Assembly: GCA_903937385.1 (NCBI GenBank) | Contig: CAIZZF010000026.1 | Location: 389,078-453,077, forward strand | Direction: 5' to 3' | DNA from: an uncultured Holophagaceae bacterium | GTDB taxonomy: Bacteria; Acidobacteriota; Holophagae; Holophagales; Holophagaceae | DNA: 64,000 nt | Part shown: piece after piece, positions 23,973 through 35,309 of the stretch | How the letters are laid out: every line of letters begins with the position of its first letter | Position numbering within the stretch: the first letter of the stretch is position 1 | Notes under the pieces: model-generated | The model's input: the letters and a program-made list of their open reading frames with translations, nothing else | What the model was told of the DNA's origin: nothing | The model's database searches: none | Made by a program: the position numbers and the translations under genes

Positions 23973-25767
23973 GCTGCCCTCCCTTGGACTTGGGGTTGAT
24001 GCTGCGGATGAAGTTGACGAGGTCGCCCACATCGTTGTTCGTGAGTCCGTAGTCGATCCAGGGGGGCATCGCCGTGCCCTGGACGCCGTACTGGATGGAC
24101 TCGAAGAGCCGCTTGTCGTCGACGCTGTTCACGAAGAACGAGTTCCGGAGGTTCCGGGGCTTGGGCTGGATGTCGAGGGAGTTGGGTCCCTTGCCATCGC
24201 CCTTGCGGCCGTGGCAGCCGGCGCAGCGGTTCACAAAGAGGGCCTCACCACGGACGATGGACTCGGGGCTCGTGGCCACGGGGTTCGTCTCGGGGATGGC
24301 CTTGGCCTTGAGCTCGCGGCGGGGTTCCTTGGTGAAGGTGGTCTGGATGTAGCCCAGGACCGCCTTGGCCTGCTCCTCGGTGACCGCCTTGCCCCAGGCC
24401 GGCATGGAGGTGCCGTTGACGCCGTTTCGGACGGAGTTGACCAGCCGGGCTTCGGTCTTGGAGTTCATGAAGCCCGCCTTGGTCAGGTCGCGGGGGTAGG
24501 GATCCAGGTGCTCGGCGATGGGACCGTGGCCGTCGCCCTTCTCGCCGTGGCAGCGGAGGCAGAGGTTCTTGTAGATGGCCTCGCCGCTGGTGGGGGTCGC
24601 CTGGCCCCTGAGGGTCATGAGGTAGGCGGTCATGGCCTTGAACTCGTCATCGGTGAACCGGAAGGCCGGCATGATCGAGTCGGACATGGTGGACTTGGGG
24701 TTCTTGAAGTGGGCATAGACCCACTCGCTGTCCCGGAGGGAGCCTTCGAAGCTGAGGTCGGGCGCGATGCCGCCGTCACGGTCGCCCAGCTTGTGGCAGG
24801 CCGTGCAGGCCCGGTCGAGGACCAGCTTCTCGCCCTGCTTCACCATCTCGGACGGATTGATCTTGACCGGCTTGATGGTGGCCTGGACCAGCTCGGCGCC
24901 GCCCGTGAGCTTGACCTTGAAGCGCTGGATCTCCGTCTCGGCGAAGTTGCGGCCCTTGCGGCTCTTGAGGAAGGCCACCAGTGCCTTGACGTCCTCTTCC
25001 TTGAGGTTGAACCTCGGCATGATCGAGGTGGCCAGGATGGACTTGGGATCGGTGACGCGGCCCCAGAGGTAGTCCAGCTTCCACTTGCGGCCCACATCGG
25101 AGAGATCGGGACCGATGGTGCCGTCGGAGAGGCCTTCGATGCGGTGGCAGCCGTAGCAGTTGGAGGCGAAGAAGATCTGGCGGCCACGGGTGACCAGGGC
25201 CGTGCCGGGGAAGGCCGTGTCCGTGTGGCACTGGGCGCAGTTGGCCTGCATGTATTCCTTGCCCTTGAGCTTGGGGGCGTGGTCCTTGCGCCAGTTGTCC
25301 TGGGTGGTGTAGCCCAGCAGCGGATCCGGCCAGTATTCGTCCTTGCCGTGACTGTATTCGGCGTCGAGGCCCCGGCCCTGACCGTCATGGCAGACCGTGC
25401 AGCCGAACTCGGAGAACTTGTGCCGCCGCTCCCACTTGCCGTCCTTCTGGTAGTCGCCCAGGGTCGGGGAATAGGGGTGGGTCTTCACGGGCTCCGCATG
25501 GGAGGAGAAGCGCGGGTCGTCCGTGGCGATATGGCAGGTGGTGCAGCGGTCCACGCGGGTCTCGCCGAAGTTGCTGACCACGATCTGTTCGATGCGCGGC
25601 TTCCGGGCAGCCAGGGCGGCCTTCTCCGTTTCGGTCTTGGCCAGCACCTTCGCCTGGTCGAAGTAGGTGTTCTGGTTCCGCTCCCACGGGTGACCGAACT
25701 GGTTGTAGAACACGATCCCGTGGATGACCAGGATCAGGAAGGTACCGATGGCGAGTGCCGTTCTCAT
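23953..25767 (-). CDS. Membrane-anchored heptaheme c-type cytochrome of the bc-cbb3 operon
   Basis: 604 residues with an N-terminal anchor ([25 protein letters not shown]) and seven CxxCH sites, starting at about residues 75, 123, 177, 204, 321, 403 and 515. The last four each have a downstream Met-Pro ligand motif (IMPRF 250, IMPAF 366, SMPAW 455, AMPPW 567), so hemes 4-7 lie in ordinary class I cytochrome c domains. The first three are packed closer and have no such Met. It sits between cytochrome b and ccoN and can be read as a stand-in for both cytochrome c1 and CcoP. The last two domains ([28 protein letters not shown]) are of the cbb3/CcoP type. Function is inferred. Confidence 0.88.
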   Translation of the reverse strand: MRTALAIGTFLILVIHGIVFYNQFGHPWERNQNTYFDQAKVLAKTETEKAALAARKPRIEQIVVSNFGETRVDRCTTCHIATDDPRFSSHAEPVKTHPYSPTLGDYQKDGKWERRHKFSEFGCTVCHDGQGRGLDAEYSHGKDEYWPDPLLGYTTQDNWRKDHAPKLKGKEYMQANCAQCHTDTAFPGTALVTRGRQIFFASNCYGCHRIEGLSDGTIGPDLSDVGRKWKLDYLWGRVTDPKSILATSIMPRFNLKEEDVKALVAFLKSRKGRNFAETEIQRFKVKLTGGAELVQATIKPVKINPSEMVKQGEKLVLDRACTACHKLGDRDGGIAPDLSFEGSLRDSEWVYAHFKNPKSTMSDSIMPAFRFTDDEFKAMTAYLMTLRGQATPTSGEAIYKNLCLRCHGEKGDGHGPIAEHLDPYPRDLTKAGFMNSKTEARLVNSVRNGVNGTSMPAWGKAVTEEQAKAVLGYIQTTFTKEPRRELKAKAIPETNPVATSPESIVRGEALFVNRCAGCHGRKGDGKGPNSLDIQPKPRNLRNSFFVNSVDDKRLFESIQYGVQGTAMPPWIDYGLTNNDVGDLVNFIRSINPKSKGGQHAAAIQ

Positions 25768-25777
25768 GTCGCGCTCC

Positions 25778-27061
25778 TCACCAAGGGGTCACGAAGGCCC
25801 AGTTGGCCCCGCGGAAGAAGGTGCCGATGATCACGAAGATGATGTTCGCCACCACGAAGGTGATGAAGATCGTGTTCGCGAGGAGCCGGTCCCGGGAGAA
25901 CCACTTGCCCACCCCCTTGGTGGAGCGGTCCATGTAGGGGGTTCCCAGCAACAGCAGCACGAAGATGCCAGGCACCCCGATACCGCCCCAGAAGGCCGAG
26001 TAGCTGACCATCTCCTGCAGGCCCAGGAAGTACCAGGGCGCCTTGGCAGGATTGGGGGGATGCAGGGCGTTGACCGGCTCTTCCAGCGGCGCGTTGAAGA
26101 GCAGCGAGAGCACCAGGATTGCCGAGAGGGTCACCACGAAGGTGAAGAGCTCGGCCAGGAAGAGGTTGGGCCAGGAGAAGACGGTGTTGTCGGGGATCTG
26201 GCCGACCTTGGGCAGGGGGCCGCGCACCAGGCCCTGGAAGCCATAGAGCTTCTTGGGCTCAAGCACAGAGGCCTTGTCCGCGGGGACCGCTTCCAGCGAG
26301 ACGACCGGATCGGCGTCCTCGGCGCGGGAGAGACCGCCGTCCTTGCGGATGCGCCAGAAGTGGATGGCGATGGCGAGGGTGAGGACCGCAGGCAGCACGG
26401 CGACGTGGAGCACGTAGAAGCGCAGCAGCGCCTCCTGGCCCACGCTGGTGCCGCCCATGAGCAGGAACTGGATGTCCTTGCCGATGACCGGGGCATAGCC
26501 GGCGATGGCGGTGCCCACGGTGATGGCCCAGAAGGCCAGCTGATCCCAGGGCAGCAGGTAGCCCGTGAAGCTCATGAACAGGGTCAGCAGGAAGAGGATG
26601 ACGCCCACCACCCAGTTGAACTCGCGGGGCTTCTTGTAGGAGCCCGTGAAGAACACCCGGCACAGGTGCATGAACACCACCGCGACCATGCCGTGGGCGC
26701 CCCAGCGGTGCATGTTCCGCAGCAGGGTGCCGAAGGCCACGGAGCCGCGGAGGTCGAGCATCCGGTCGTAGGCCTGGGTCGTGGAGGGCACGTAGTAGAA
26801 CATCAGCAGGATGCCCGTCACGATCAGGATCACGAACAGGAAGAACGAGATGAGACCGAGGCCTAAGGTGTAGCCCGGCCGCAGCGAGTTCTTGTGCACC
26901 TTCACCGGGTGGATGTGCAGGAAGAAGTTCGTGAAGCTGGTCGAGGACCGCTCCAGGTCGTTGGACGGGAGGGGATTGCGGAAGATGGACTTCCAGACGT
27001 TCTTCGGAAGATCCGTCAGCGCGGTGAGGAAAGAGGCTTTGGGCGGGGTGGCGGGGCTCAT
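25778..27061 (-). CDS. Cytochrome b of a bc-type complex (fused b/b6 form)
   Basis: 427 residues, about eight helices. Heme b ligands lie in [21 protein letters not shown] and [26 protein letters not shown] (14 residues between the second pair, as in b6). The quinone site region is [15 protein letters not shown] and the PEWY equivalent is [10 protein letters not shown]. It keeps the N-terminal b6 part and the subunit IV-like part in one chain. Starts as ATGA with the Rieske stop (4-bp overlap). Quinol oxidation in the inner membrane. Confidence 0.93.
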   Translation of the reverse strand: MSPATPPKASFLTALTDLPKNVWKSIFRNPLPSNDLERSSTSFTNFFLHIHPVKVHKNSLRPGYTLGLGLISFFLFVILIVTGILLMFYYVPSTTQAYDRMLDLRGSVAFGTLLRNMHRWGAHGMVAVVFMHLCRVFFTGSYKKPREFNWVVGVILFLLTLFMSFTGYLLPWDQLAFWAITVGTAIAGYAPVIGKDIQFLLMGGTSVGQEALLRFYVLHVAVLPAVLTLAIAIHFWRIRKDGGLSRAEDADPVVSLEAVPADKASVLEPKKLYGFQGLVRGPLPKVGQIPDNTVFSWPNLFLAELFTFVVTLSAILVLSLLFNAPLEEPVNALHPPNPAKAPWYFLGLQEMVSYSAFWGGIGVPGIFVLLLLGTPYMDRSTKGVGKWFSRDRLLANTIFITFVVANIIFVIIGTFFRGANWAFVTPW

Positions 27062-27549
27062 AGGCTCAGGTAGCTCCCAGGAACGATTTCAATGTCCTTG
27101 TCCACTTCGATCTCGCCGTTGGGGGCGAGGGTGATCTGGAACCAGGGCAGCGGCCGGGGCGCGGGGCCGCCGGTGACGTTGCCATCCTGGTCGAAGCGGG
27201 ATCCATGGCAGGGGCAGGCGAAACCCGTGTCCGCCGCGCCCACGGTGCAACCCAGGTGGGTGCAGGTGATCGAGATGGCCGCCAGCTTCGTGCCCTCGCG
27301 GACGATGCAGATGCCCCGCGCGGCGAGGATGGCGCGCGTGCCCGAGGGGAAGTCTTCGGGCTTGCCCACGCTGAAGCGCTGGGGCTGGCCGTAGGTGGCC
27401 CTCGGCTTGATGAAGACGAAGTTGGATACGGCGCTGAGACCCGCGGAGCCGGCCAGGCCCGCGCCGGTCAGCCAACCGAGCATCCGCCGGCGGGAGGTCT
27501 TGCCCCCGTCGGAATCCTCCCCGCTACTTCGCTTTAGATTGACTGCCAT
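27058..27549 (-). CDS. Rieske 2Fe-2S protein (bc complex)
   Basis: 163 residues. An N-terminal twin-arginine type signal/anchor ([21 protein letters not shown]) is followed by the cluster motifs CTHLGCTVG and [12 protein letters not shown], then [12 protein letters not shown]. It accepts electrons from quinol at the bc complex. The start overlaps the ccoS-like gene by 26 bp. Family length is usual. Confidence 0.95.
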   Translation of the reverse strand: MAVNLKRSSGEDSDGGKTSRRRMLGWLTGAGLAGSAGLSAVSNFVFIKPRATYGQPQRFSVGKPEDFPSGTRAILAARGICIVREGTKLAAISITCTHLGCTVGAADTGFACPCHGSRFDQDGNVTGGPAPRPLPWFQITLAPNGEIEVDKDIEIVPGSYLSL

Positions 27550-27727
27550 CGGCCGTCTCCTGAGTGGGCTTCACCCGTGGTTTGTCCTGCTCGTCAGACC
27601 AAAAAACCTGGTATTTCGCGTCCTCGATGTTGCGCATCCAATCCCGCTTGACCGCATAGATGAAGAGGAAGGCGGCCCCCGAACCCATCGCCAGACTGGC
27701 TGCGATCGAGATCCAGGTCAGTTCCAT
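27524..27727 (-). CDS. ccoS: CcoS-like cbb3 maturation small membrane protein
   Basis: 67 residues from [30 protein letters not shown], one helix and an acidic tail ([17 protein letters not shown]) of CcoS type. It is the first gene of the operon, with AAGGAA 8 nt before the ATG. The track ORF has 12 extra codons. CcoS is thought to help assemble the heme-copper centre. The tail is shared with the 60-aa gene at 21800. The symbol is tentative. Confidence 0.68.
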   Translation of the reverse strand: MELTWISIAASLAMGSGAAFLFIYAVKRDWMRNIEDAKYQVFWSDEQDKPRVKPTQETADGSQSKAK

Positions 27728-27787
27728 GGAAGGTTCCTTAAAGAGGCAGAGGTGTCGAACCATGGTCCGGGATGAACGCTGCAGATC

Positions 27788-27817
27788 ATCCTAAAGGATC
27801 TTAAGGTCAGATTTCAA
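27788..27817 (-). promoter_or_regulatory. Candidate promoter of the bc-cbb3 operon
   Basis: On the minus strand TTGAAA (27817-27812) and TAGGAT (27793-27788) are 18 nt apart, about 60 nt upstream of the ccoS-like ATG. The -10 box overlaps the palindrome ATCCTAAAGGAT, which could be a repressor or activator site. No clear FNR box (TTGAT-N4-ATCAA) is seen. Confidence 0.45.
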
Positions 27818-28082
27818 TGAATCCGATTTACCAGTAGGACGGCTGTGACGAGGGACACAATATGGAAATTATGTTATTAAAGACTTTAACACGATTCTGT
27901 TGAACCACATTTACCATTAATTGAATTTTATAGAGTAATTTTATTATCTTTAACATCTATTATTTGTTTAATTAAAGATGCAACCTAGGATCATTTCATG
28001 TTAACCACCCTCTCAATGTATCAAAAATTGACATTTTTCTAATTATTGTCGTTACATTAATTATTATTAAAGAAATAAATGC

Positions 28083-28101
28083 ATTTGAATTGTATTCAAA
28101 T
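28083..28101. promoter_or_regulatory. Perfect 8-nt-arm palindrome upstream of fadH
   Basis: ATTTGAAT-TGT-ATTCAAAT is a perfect 19-bp palindrome about 105 bp upstream of fadH and could be an operator. A TACACT -10-like box lies downstream at 28177, and AGGAG is 5 nt before the fadH ATG. Confidence 0.4.
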
Positions 28102-28103
28102 AG

Positions 28104-30221
<2,118 letters not shown>

Positions 30222-30226
30222 CCTCC

Positions 30227-31423
30227 GTGCCCCACCCACTTCCGACCCTCTCGGCCGCCGCGGCCCGGCGCCTCTTCCTGGGCGCGCAGGGGCTGCTGGA
30301 GGATCCCACCCGTCGGGCCACCGTCACTTCGCTGCAGGCCCTCATCGAGCGCCTGGGCTTCGTGCAGGTGGACACCATCAACGTGGTGGCCCGAGCCCAC
30401 GACCTCACCCTCTTCAGCCGCCTGGACGGCTACCGCCCCGAGCAGCTCCGCCGGCTCGTGGAAGACAAGCAGACCCTCTTCGAGCACTGGACCCACGACG
30501 CCTCGCTCATCCCCACGACCTGGTTCCCCCACTGGCAGCCACGCTTCGACCGGGACCGGGCCCGGCTGCAGGCGCACGCCTGGTGGCAGCACCACTTCCG
30601 CGGCACCGAGGGTGCCCAGGTGGTGCAGACCGTGAAGGCCCGAATCGCGGCGGAAGGCCCCCTGAAGTCCTCGGACTTCGAGCACCCGGAGAAGCGCGGC
30701 CCCTGGTGGGGCTGGAAGCCCCAGAAGGCCGCCCTGGACTTCCTCTGGCGCAGCGGGGAGCTGATGATCCCCCGGCGGGAGGGCTTCCAGAAAGTCTACG
30801 ACCTGACCGAGCGGGTGCTCCCGGACGCCCACGCCCTGCCCTGCCCGGCCCCGGAGGTCCACCTGGACTGGGCCTGTACCACCGCCGCCGAGCGGCTCCA
30901 GGTCTTCACCGCGAAGGAGCTGGCCGACTACTGGTGCGCCGTGGAGGCGCCGGCTGCCCGGACCTGGTGCGCCACCGCGGCCCGGAGCGGCCGCATTGTC
31001 CCCGTGCAGGTGGAGGAGGCCTCCGGCGCACGGCAGCCGGCCTTCGCGCTGGTGGACTGGGAGGACCGCCTGGCCCGGCTCCCCGCGCCACCGGAGGGCC
31101 TGCGCCTGCTCTGCCCCTTCGACCCGGTCCTCCGCGACCGCGCCCGGGCCCTGCGCCGCTTCGGCTTCGACTACCGCTTCGAGGCCTTCGTGCCCGAGGC
31201 GAAGCGGCAGTTCGGCTACTTCGTGCTGCCGCTGCTCGAGGGGGACCGCCTCGTGGGGCGCCTGGATCCCAAGCTGCACCGGGACCAGGGCCTGCTGGTG
31301 ATCAAGGGGCTCTGGTGGGAACCGGGGATCAAGCCCACCCAGGCCCGCCGCCGCAGCCTGGAAGCAGCGCTGGAGCGGCTCGCCGCCTTCACCGGGGCCG
31401 ACCAGATCCGCGTTTCTGGCTGA
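30227..31423 (+). CDS. AlkZ/YcaQ-like winged-helix DNA glycosylase family protein
   Basis: 398 residues (GTG start, 5 bp after the fadH stop). Contains FVQVDTINVVARAHDLTLFSRL, the QxD-type catalytic region of the HTH_42 (AlkZ/YcaQ) family, followed by ARLQAHAWWQHHF, and LCPFDPVLRDRARALRRFGFDYRFEAFVPEAKRQFGYFVLPLLEGD, the typical C-terminal signature. YcaQ unhooks interstrand DNA crosslinks; AlkZ handles azinomycin damage. Function in this organism is inferred from family only. Confidence 0.87.
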   Translation: MPHPLPTLSAAAARRLFLGAQGLLEDPTRRATVTSLQALIERLGFVQVDTINVVARAHDLTLFSRLDGYRPEQLRRLVEDKQTLFEHWTHDASLIPTTWFPHWQPRFDRDRARLQAHAWWQHHFRGTEGAQVVQTVKARIAAEGPLKSSDFEHPEKRGPWWGWKPQKAALDFLWRSGELMIPRREGFQKVYDLTERVLPDAHALPCPAPEVHLDWACTTAAERLQVFTAKELADYWCAVEAPAARTWCATAARSGRIVPVQVEEASGARQPAFALVDWEDRLARLPAPPEGLRLLCPFDPVLRDRARALRRFGFDYRFEAFVPEAKRQFGYFVLPLLEGDRLVGRLDPKLHRDQGLLVIKGLWWEPGIKPTQARRRSLEAALERLAAFTGADQIRVSG

Positions 31424-31442
31424 ACAGGCTATCCTTGGCCCC

Positions 31443-32285
31443 ATGTCAGCCCCCAAGACCCCCCTGCTGAACCGAATCCACAGCGCCCGCGGCCTCTCCC
31501 CCAGCCAGCGGCAGATCGCGGACTGCCTGATCGCCAACATGAACGAGGCCGCCCTCTGGGGCGTGGAGGACCTGGCCGCGAAGTCCCAGACCTGCGTGGC
31601 CACCGTGGTCCGCTTCGCCAAGAAGCTGGACTACAGCGGCTACCTGGAGATGCGGAAGGCCCTGGTCGGGGCCGCCAAGAAGCACTACGGGCGCGGTGAG
31701 CAGCTCCTGCAGGCGCCCATGCAGGCCTCGGCCACCCTCCTGGAGGTGGTCCGCCGGGATCTCCGCAACCTTGAGACCCTGGTGCAGGCCGTGGACGAGA
31801 GCCTGCTCCAGCGCGTGGTGAAGCAGGTGCGGGACAGTCGGATCCGGCTGATCATCGGGGACGGCGTGTCCGCCCTGATGGCCCGTCAGTTCGCCTACCT
31901 GCTGATCAATGCAGGCCTGCCGGTCATGGAGGGCAACCCCGCCGACTTCGCCACCCAGGTGGGCCTGCTGGACACCAAGGACCTGCTCGTGGCCATCAGC
32001 ATCACGCCCTACACCCAGGAGACCCTGGACGCCGCCGCCTATGCCCGGAAGCGGGGCATCCCCGTGCTGGCCTTCACGGACAGCCTGAACTCCCCCCTGG
32101 CCAAGTCCGCCACCCTGGCCCTGCCCATTCCCGGGGAGAACCTGCTCTTCTCCCACAGCGTCACGGCCTTCGGCGTCCTGGCCCATGCCATCGTCACCTC
32201 CATCGCCAGCCAGACCCCTCAGCAGACCCTCAGCAAGCTGCGCGAAGTCGAGCGGGTGGCCCGGCAGAAATTCGCCAAGGACTGA
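31443..32285 (+). CDS. MurR/RpiR family transcriptional regulator
   Basis: 280 residues. N-terminal helix-turn-helix (RQIADCLIANMNEAALWGVEDLAAKSQTCVATVVRFAKKLDYSGYLEMRKAL) and a C-terminal SIS domain (LIIGDGVSALMARQFAYLL, VAISITPYTQETLDAAAYARKRGIPVLAFTDS). This family senses phosphosugars or related metabolites. It sits directly upstream of the TonB receptor and the peptidase operon and is a likely regulator of them. TATCCT lies 7 nt before the ATG (leaderless-type). Confidence 0.92.
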   Translation: MSAPKTPLLNRIHSARGLSPSQRQIADCLIANMNEAALWGVEDLAAKSQTCVATVVRFAKKLDYSGYLEMRKALVGAAKKHYGRGEQLLQAPMQASATLLEVVRRDLRNLETLVQAVDESLLQRVVKQVRDSRIRLIIGDGVSALMARQFAYLLINAGLPVMEGNPADFATQVGLLDTKDLLVAISITPYTQETLDAAAYARKRGIPVLAFTDSLNSPLAKSATLALPIPGENLLFSHSVTAFGVLAHAIVTSIASQTPQQTLSKLREVERVARQKFAKD

Positions 32286-32355
32286 CGACTCGGGGCCAGG
32301 CAAAGCTCGCCCTGTCAGGCGGGGGAACGACGTCATGGGACGGATGAAAATAAAC

Positions 32356-32384
32356 TTGACTCGATAATCCCAAAAGCTTTACTT
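32356..32384 (+). promoter_or_regulatory. Candidate promoter of the TonB receptor gene
   Basis: TTGACT (32356-32361) and TTACTT/TTTACT (32378-32384) with 16-17 nt between them, in a short AT-rich patch. GGAGGAG lies just before the ATG at 32419. RpiR may act here. Confidence 0.5.
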
Positions 32385-32418
32385 TTTTGTCACCAACCCT
32401 TTTCTCCCTGGAGGAGCG

Positions 32419-35235
32419 ATGACTCGAAATGCGAGCAGTCCCTGGCTCAGTGCACTCGTTCTAGCCCTCGTGGCAGCCCCGGCGGCACTGGTCGCTCAGA
32501 CCAGCACCACCGCCGCGCTGGCGGGCGTCGTTCGCGATGCCGCGGGCAACCCCGTGGCCGGCGCCAAGGTCCGCATCAGCTCCGACGCCATGATCGGCGG
32601 GGAGAGGGTCACGGTCAGCGCCGCCAACGGCGCCTACCGTTTCTCGGCGCTGGCACCCGGCCGCTACAAGATCGTTGTCACCGCCCCCGGCCAGCAGACG
32701 CTTTCCATGACCGAGAACCTTGCCCTGGGCCAGACCACTTCCGGCAACTGGAAGTTCCCGGCCGTTGCCGGCGCGACCGTGGAGATCGTGGCCGCCTCGA
32801 CCAATGCCGAATCCAGCTCGGTCACCATCACCCAGAACTACAGCACCGAGGCCCTGGCCACCATCCCCGTCGAGCGCTCCATCGCCGGCATCATGGACCT
32901 CACCCCGGGCGTCAATGGAAACCGGGCCTGGGGCGGCTACTCCGGTGAGAACGCCTACATGATGGATGGCGTGAACATCAGCGATCCCTCGGGCGGCACC
33001 GTCTGGATCTACCCGAACATCGACTGGTTCTCTGAGATCCAGGTCGCGGGTCTGGGCGCCAATGCCGAGTTCGGCGGCTACATGGGCGGCTTCGTCAATG
33101 GGCTCGTTAAGCGCGGCGGCAACACCGTGGAAGGCAGCCTCACGGCCTACTACGCGGATTCCAAGTGGCAGGCCAAGATCAACGCGAACCACCCCGACCT
33201 GCCGAGCTCGGAAAAGAACATCCTCCCCTCCAAGAACTGGGATCTGGCCATAAGCGTCGGCGGCCCCATCATCAAGGACAAGCTCTGGTATTTCGTCTCC
33301 GCCGAGCGCATCGAGCAGGACGACACCCCGCCAGGCGCCGAGCTGCCCCAGCGCAACCAGAAGGTCATGGCCTTGGCCAAGATCACCTGGGCCCCCAGTG
33401 TCTCCTCCACCTTGGAGTTCCTGGCTGAGCACGACTATGTGGGTCGGGACCGGCGCTACATCGACAAGTGGACCATGCCCGTCGCCACGCAGAAGGAGAT
33501 GGCTCCCAACAAGTCCGTGAGCGTCACCTGGACCCAGACCATCGACCAGGACAAGGTCCTCACCTTGAAAGCCTTCGGCTACTCGGGACGCTATGACATG
33601 CCGGGCTACGGCGGCAACGCCCTGTCCCTGGACACTGCGGACCTCTACCAGTACGACCCCAAGAAGCCGGCGCGGGAGTACTTCAACAACTCCACCTACG
33701 AGGACTTCAACTACCGCTCCCGGGCCACGATCCAGGCCACTTTCGACTGGTTCAAGACCGGCCTGTTCAGCGCCAACGACAGCCACGCCTTCCGCTTCGG
33801 CATCGAGCGGGAGCAGGCTTCCGACGAAGAGCTGGAACGCTTCCCCGGCAACCTGAACCTCAACGCGACCTACGACAACTTCGATGGGCCGCTCTATGGT
33901 GACTACATCATCGAGGGTGGTGGTTGGAATGTCCGCCAGCGCGTGGACCGCCTGGCGGCCTTCGCCCAGGACACCTGGCATGTCAACAGCCGGCTCACGC
34001 TCACACCCGGCGTCCGGTTCGAGCAGTTCAAGGCCCGCTTCTACGGCGGCGAGAACCTCTGGAACAAGAACACCTATGCCCCCCGCTTCGGCATCAGCTA
34101 CGCCCTCACCGAGAGCCAGTCGACCATGCTGAAAGCCCACTGGGGCAAGTACTACGCCGGCTACTCCACCTACTTCATCGACCGCGCCATCCAGAGCGCG
34201 ATCCCCGTCAAGAACTACTACAGCTGGGGCGATTACCCCATCATCCCGAATGTCCTGGACCCCTCCACCTGGCCCGATCACACCCCAGGCACCGCGGACA
34301 ACTACGCCTACCGGCGCGTCAACGACATCACGGCCGTGGATCCCAATGCCCGGCAGCCCTATGTTGTGGAGACCACCCTCTCCCTGGACCACCAGTTCAA
34401 TGCCACCTGGGGCGGCAGCGTCTCCTACATCTCCCGCGACTGGAAGGACAGCCTGGCCCGGGTGGACACGGCCGCAGATCCAAGGGGTGCCTGGTCCGAC
34501 TACGTGGACCCTCTGCACAACCGGCCCATCAGCCTCTACGAGCCAGGAATCTACAGTGATGCCGGGGTTTCTTTCCGCGTCCCGCATAACAGCTACGTGA
34601 CCACCAACCCGAGCGATGCCAAGCGCAAGTACGAGGCGGTTTCCGTTTCCCTCGACCGGAAGCTGGCCAACAACTGGAGCCTGAACGCCAGCTACACCCA
34701 CGCCACGCTCAAGGGCAACATCCAGCGCGCGGACAGCTACGACAAGGTCTACTACAACAAGAATCTGATGATCAATTCCTACGGGAATCTGCCCGGGGTC
34801 AATGATCACGAGATCAAGGCCCGGGGCACCTACGAGTTCCCCTGGCACATGCGCCTCTCTGGGACCTTCACCTACCTGAGTGGCACCCATTGGACGCCCA
34901 CCTACCGGACACCCAACGGCTGGGGGAATAGCGACTGGGGCAATTTCAACGGCCAGCGCTACTTTGTGAACACGGAAGCCCTGGGCAGCGAGACCTACCC
35001 CAGCCGAACCCTCCTGGACCTCCGCGTGACCCAGCAGATCGCCCTCAACAAGAGCTCCCACCTGGAGATCTTCGGAGAAGTGCTCAACGTACTGAACCGT
35101 CAGGCCCCCTTGTCCTACAACACCAGGGTGAACGCGAGCAACTCTGACACCTCGGGCATGTATGTCGACTACAAGTATCCGACTGCTCTGGATGCCGGTC
35201 GCCGCATCCAGCTGGGCCTTCGCCTGACGTTCTAG
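32419..35235 (+). CDS. TonB-dependent receptor, Oar-like with carboxypeptidase-regulatory-like domain
   Basis: 938 residues. Signal peptide (MTRNASSPWLSALVLALVAAPAALVAQ), then a CarboxypepD_reg-like beta-sandwich (TTAALAGVVRDAAGNPVAGAKVRISS, about 30-115), a plug (AIAGIMDLTPGVNGNRAWGGYSGENAYMMDGVNIS) and a large outer-membrane beta barrel ending in GRRIQLGLRLTF, a terminal aromatic. This is the acidobacterial Oar-type receptor. Ligand is unknown, but the downstream peptidases suggest peptides or an amino-acid polymer. A UUCG hairpin after the stop separates it partly from the peptidase operon. Confidence 0.92.
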   Translation: MTRNASSPWLSALVLALVAAPAALVAQTSTTAALAGVVRDAAGNPVAGAKVRISSDAMIGGERVTVSAANGAYRFSALAPGRYKIVVTAPGQQTLSMTENLALGQTTSGNWKFPAVAGATVEIVAASTNAESSSVTITQNYSTEALATIPVERSIAGIMDLTPGVNGNRAWGGYSGENAYMMDGVNISDPSGGTVWIYPNIDWFSEIQVAGLGANAEFGGYMGGFVNGLVKRGGNTVEGSLTAYYADSKWQAKINANHPDLPSSEKNILPSKNWDLAISVGGPIIKDKLWYFVSAERIEQDDTPPGAELPQRNQKVMALAKITWAPSVSSTLEFLAEHDYVGRDRRYIDKWTMPVATQKEMAPNKSVSVTWTQTIDQDKVLTLKAFGYSGRYDMPGYGGNALSLDTADLYQYDPKKPAREYFNNSTYEDFNYRSRATIQATFDWFKTGLFSANDSHAFRFGIEREQASDEELERFPGNLNLNATYDNFDGPLYGDYIIEGGGWNVRQRVDRLAAFAQDTWHVNSRLTLTPGVRFEQFKARFYGGENLWNKNTYAPRFGISYALTESQSTMLKAHWGKYYAGYSTYFIDRAIQSAIPVKNYYSWGDYPIIPNVLDPSTWPDHTPGTADNYAYRRVNDITAVDPNARQPYVVETTLSLDHQFNATWGGSVSYISRDWKDSLARVDTAADPRGAWSDYVDPLHNRPISLYEPGIYSDAGVSFRVPHNSYVTTNPSDAKRKYEAVSVSLDRKLANNWSLNASYTHATLKGNIQRADSYDKVYYNKNLMINSYGNLPGVNDHEIKARGTYEFPWHMRLSGTFTYLSGTHWTPTYRTPNGWGNSDWGNFNGQRYFVNTEALGSETYPSRTLLDLRVTQQIALNKSSHLEIFGEVLNVLNRQAPLSYNTRVNASNSDTSGMYVDYKYPTALDAGRRIQLGLRLTF

Positions 35236-35261
35236 GCTCCGTCGCCTGACAAACGGCAGTG

Positions 35262-35279
35262 CCGGGCCTTCGGGCCCGG
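35262..35279 (+). terminator. UUCG tetraloop hairpin after the TonB receptor
   Basis: CCGGGCC-TTCG-GGCCCGG, a 7-bp GC stem with a stable UUCG loop, 27 bp after the receptor stop and 31 bp before the next ATG. It could end the receptor mRNA or limit read-through to the peptidase genes. Confidence 0.6.
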
Positions 35280-35309
35280 TACTTGTCTTCCGCCTTCTCA
35301 AGGAGTCCC

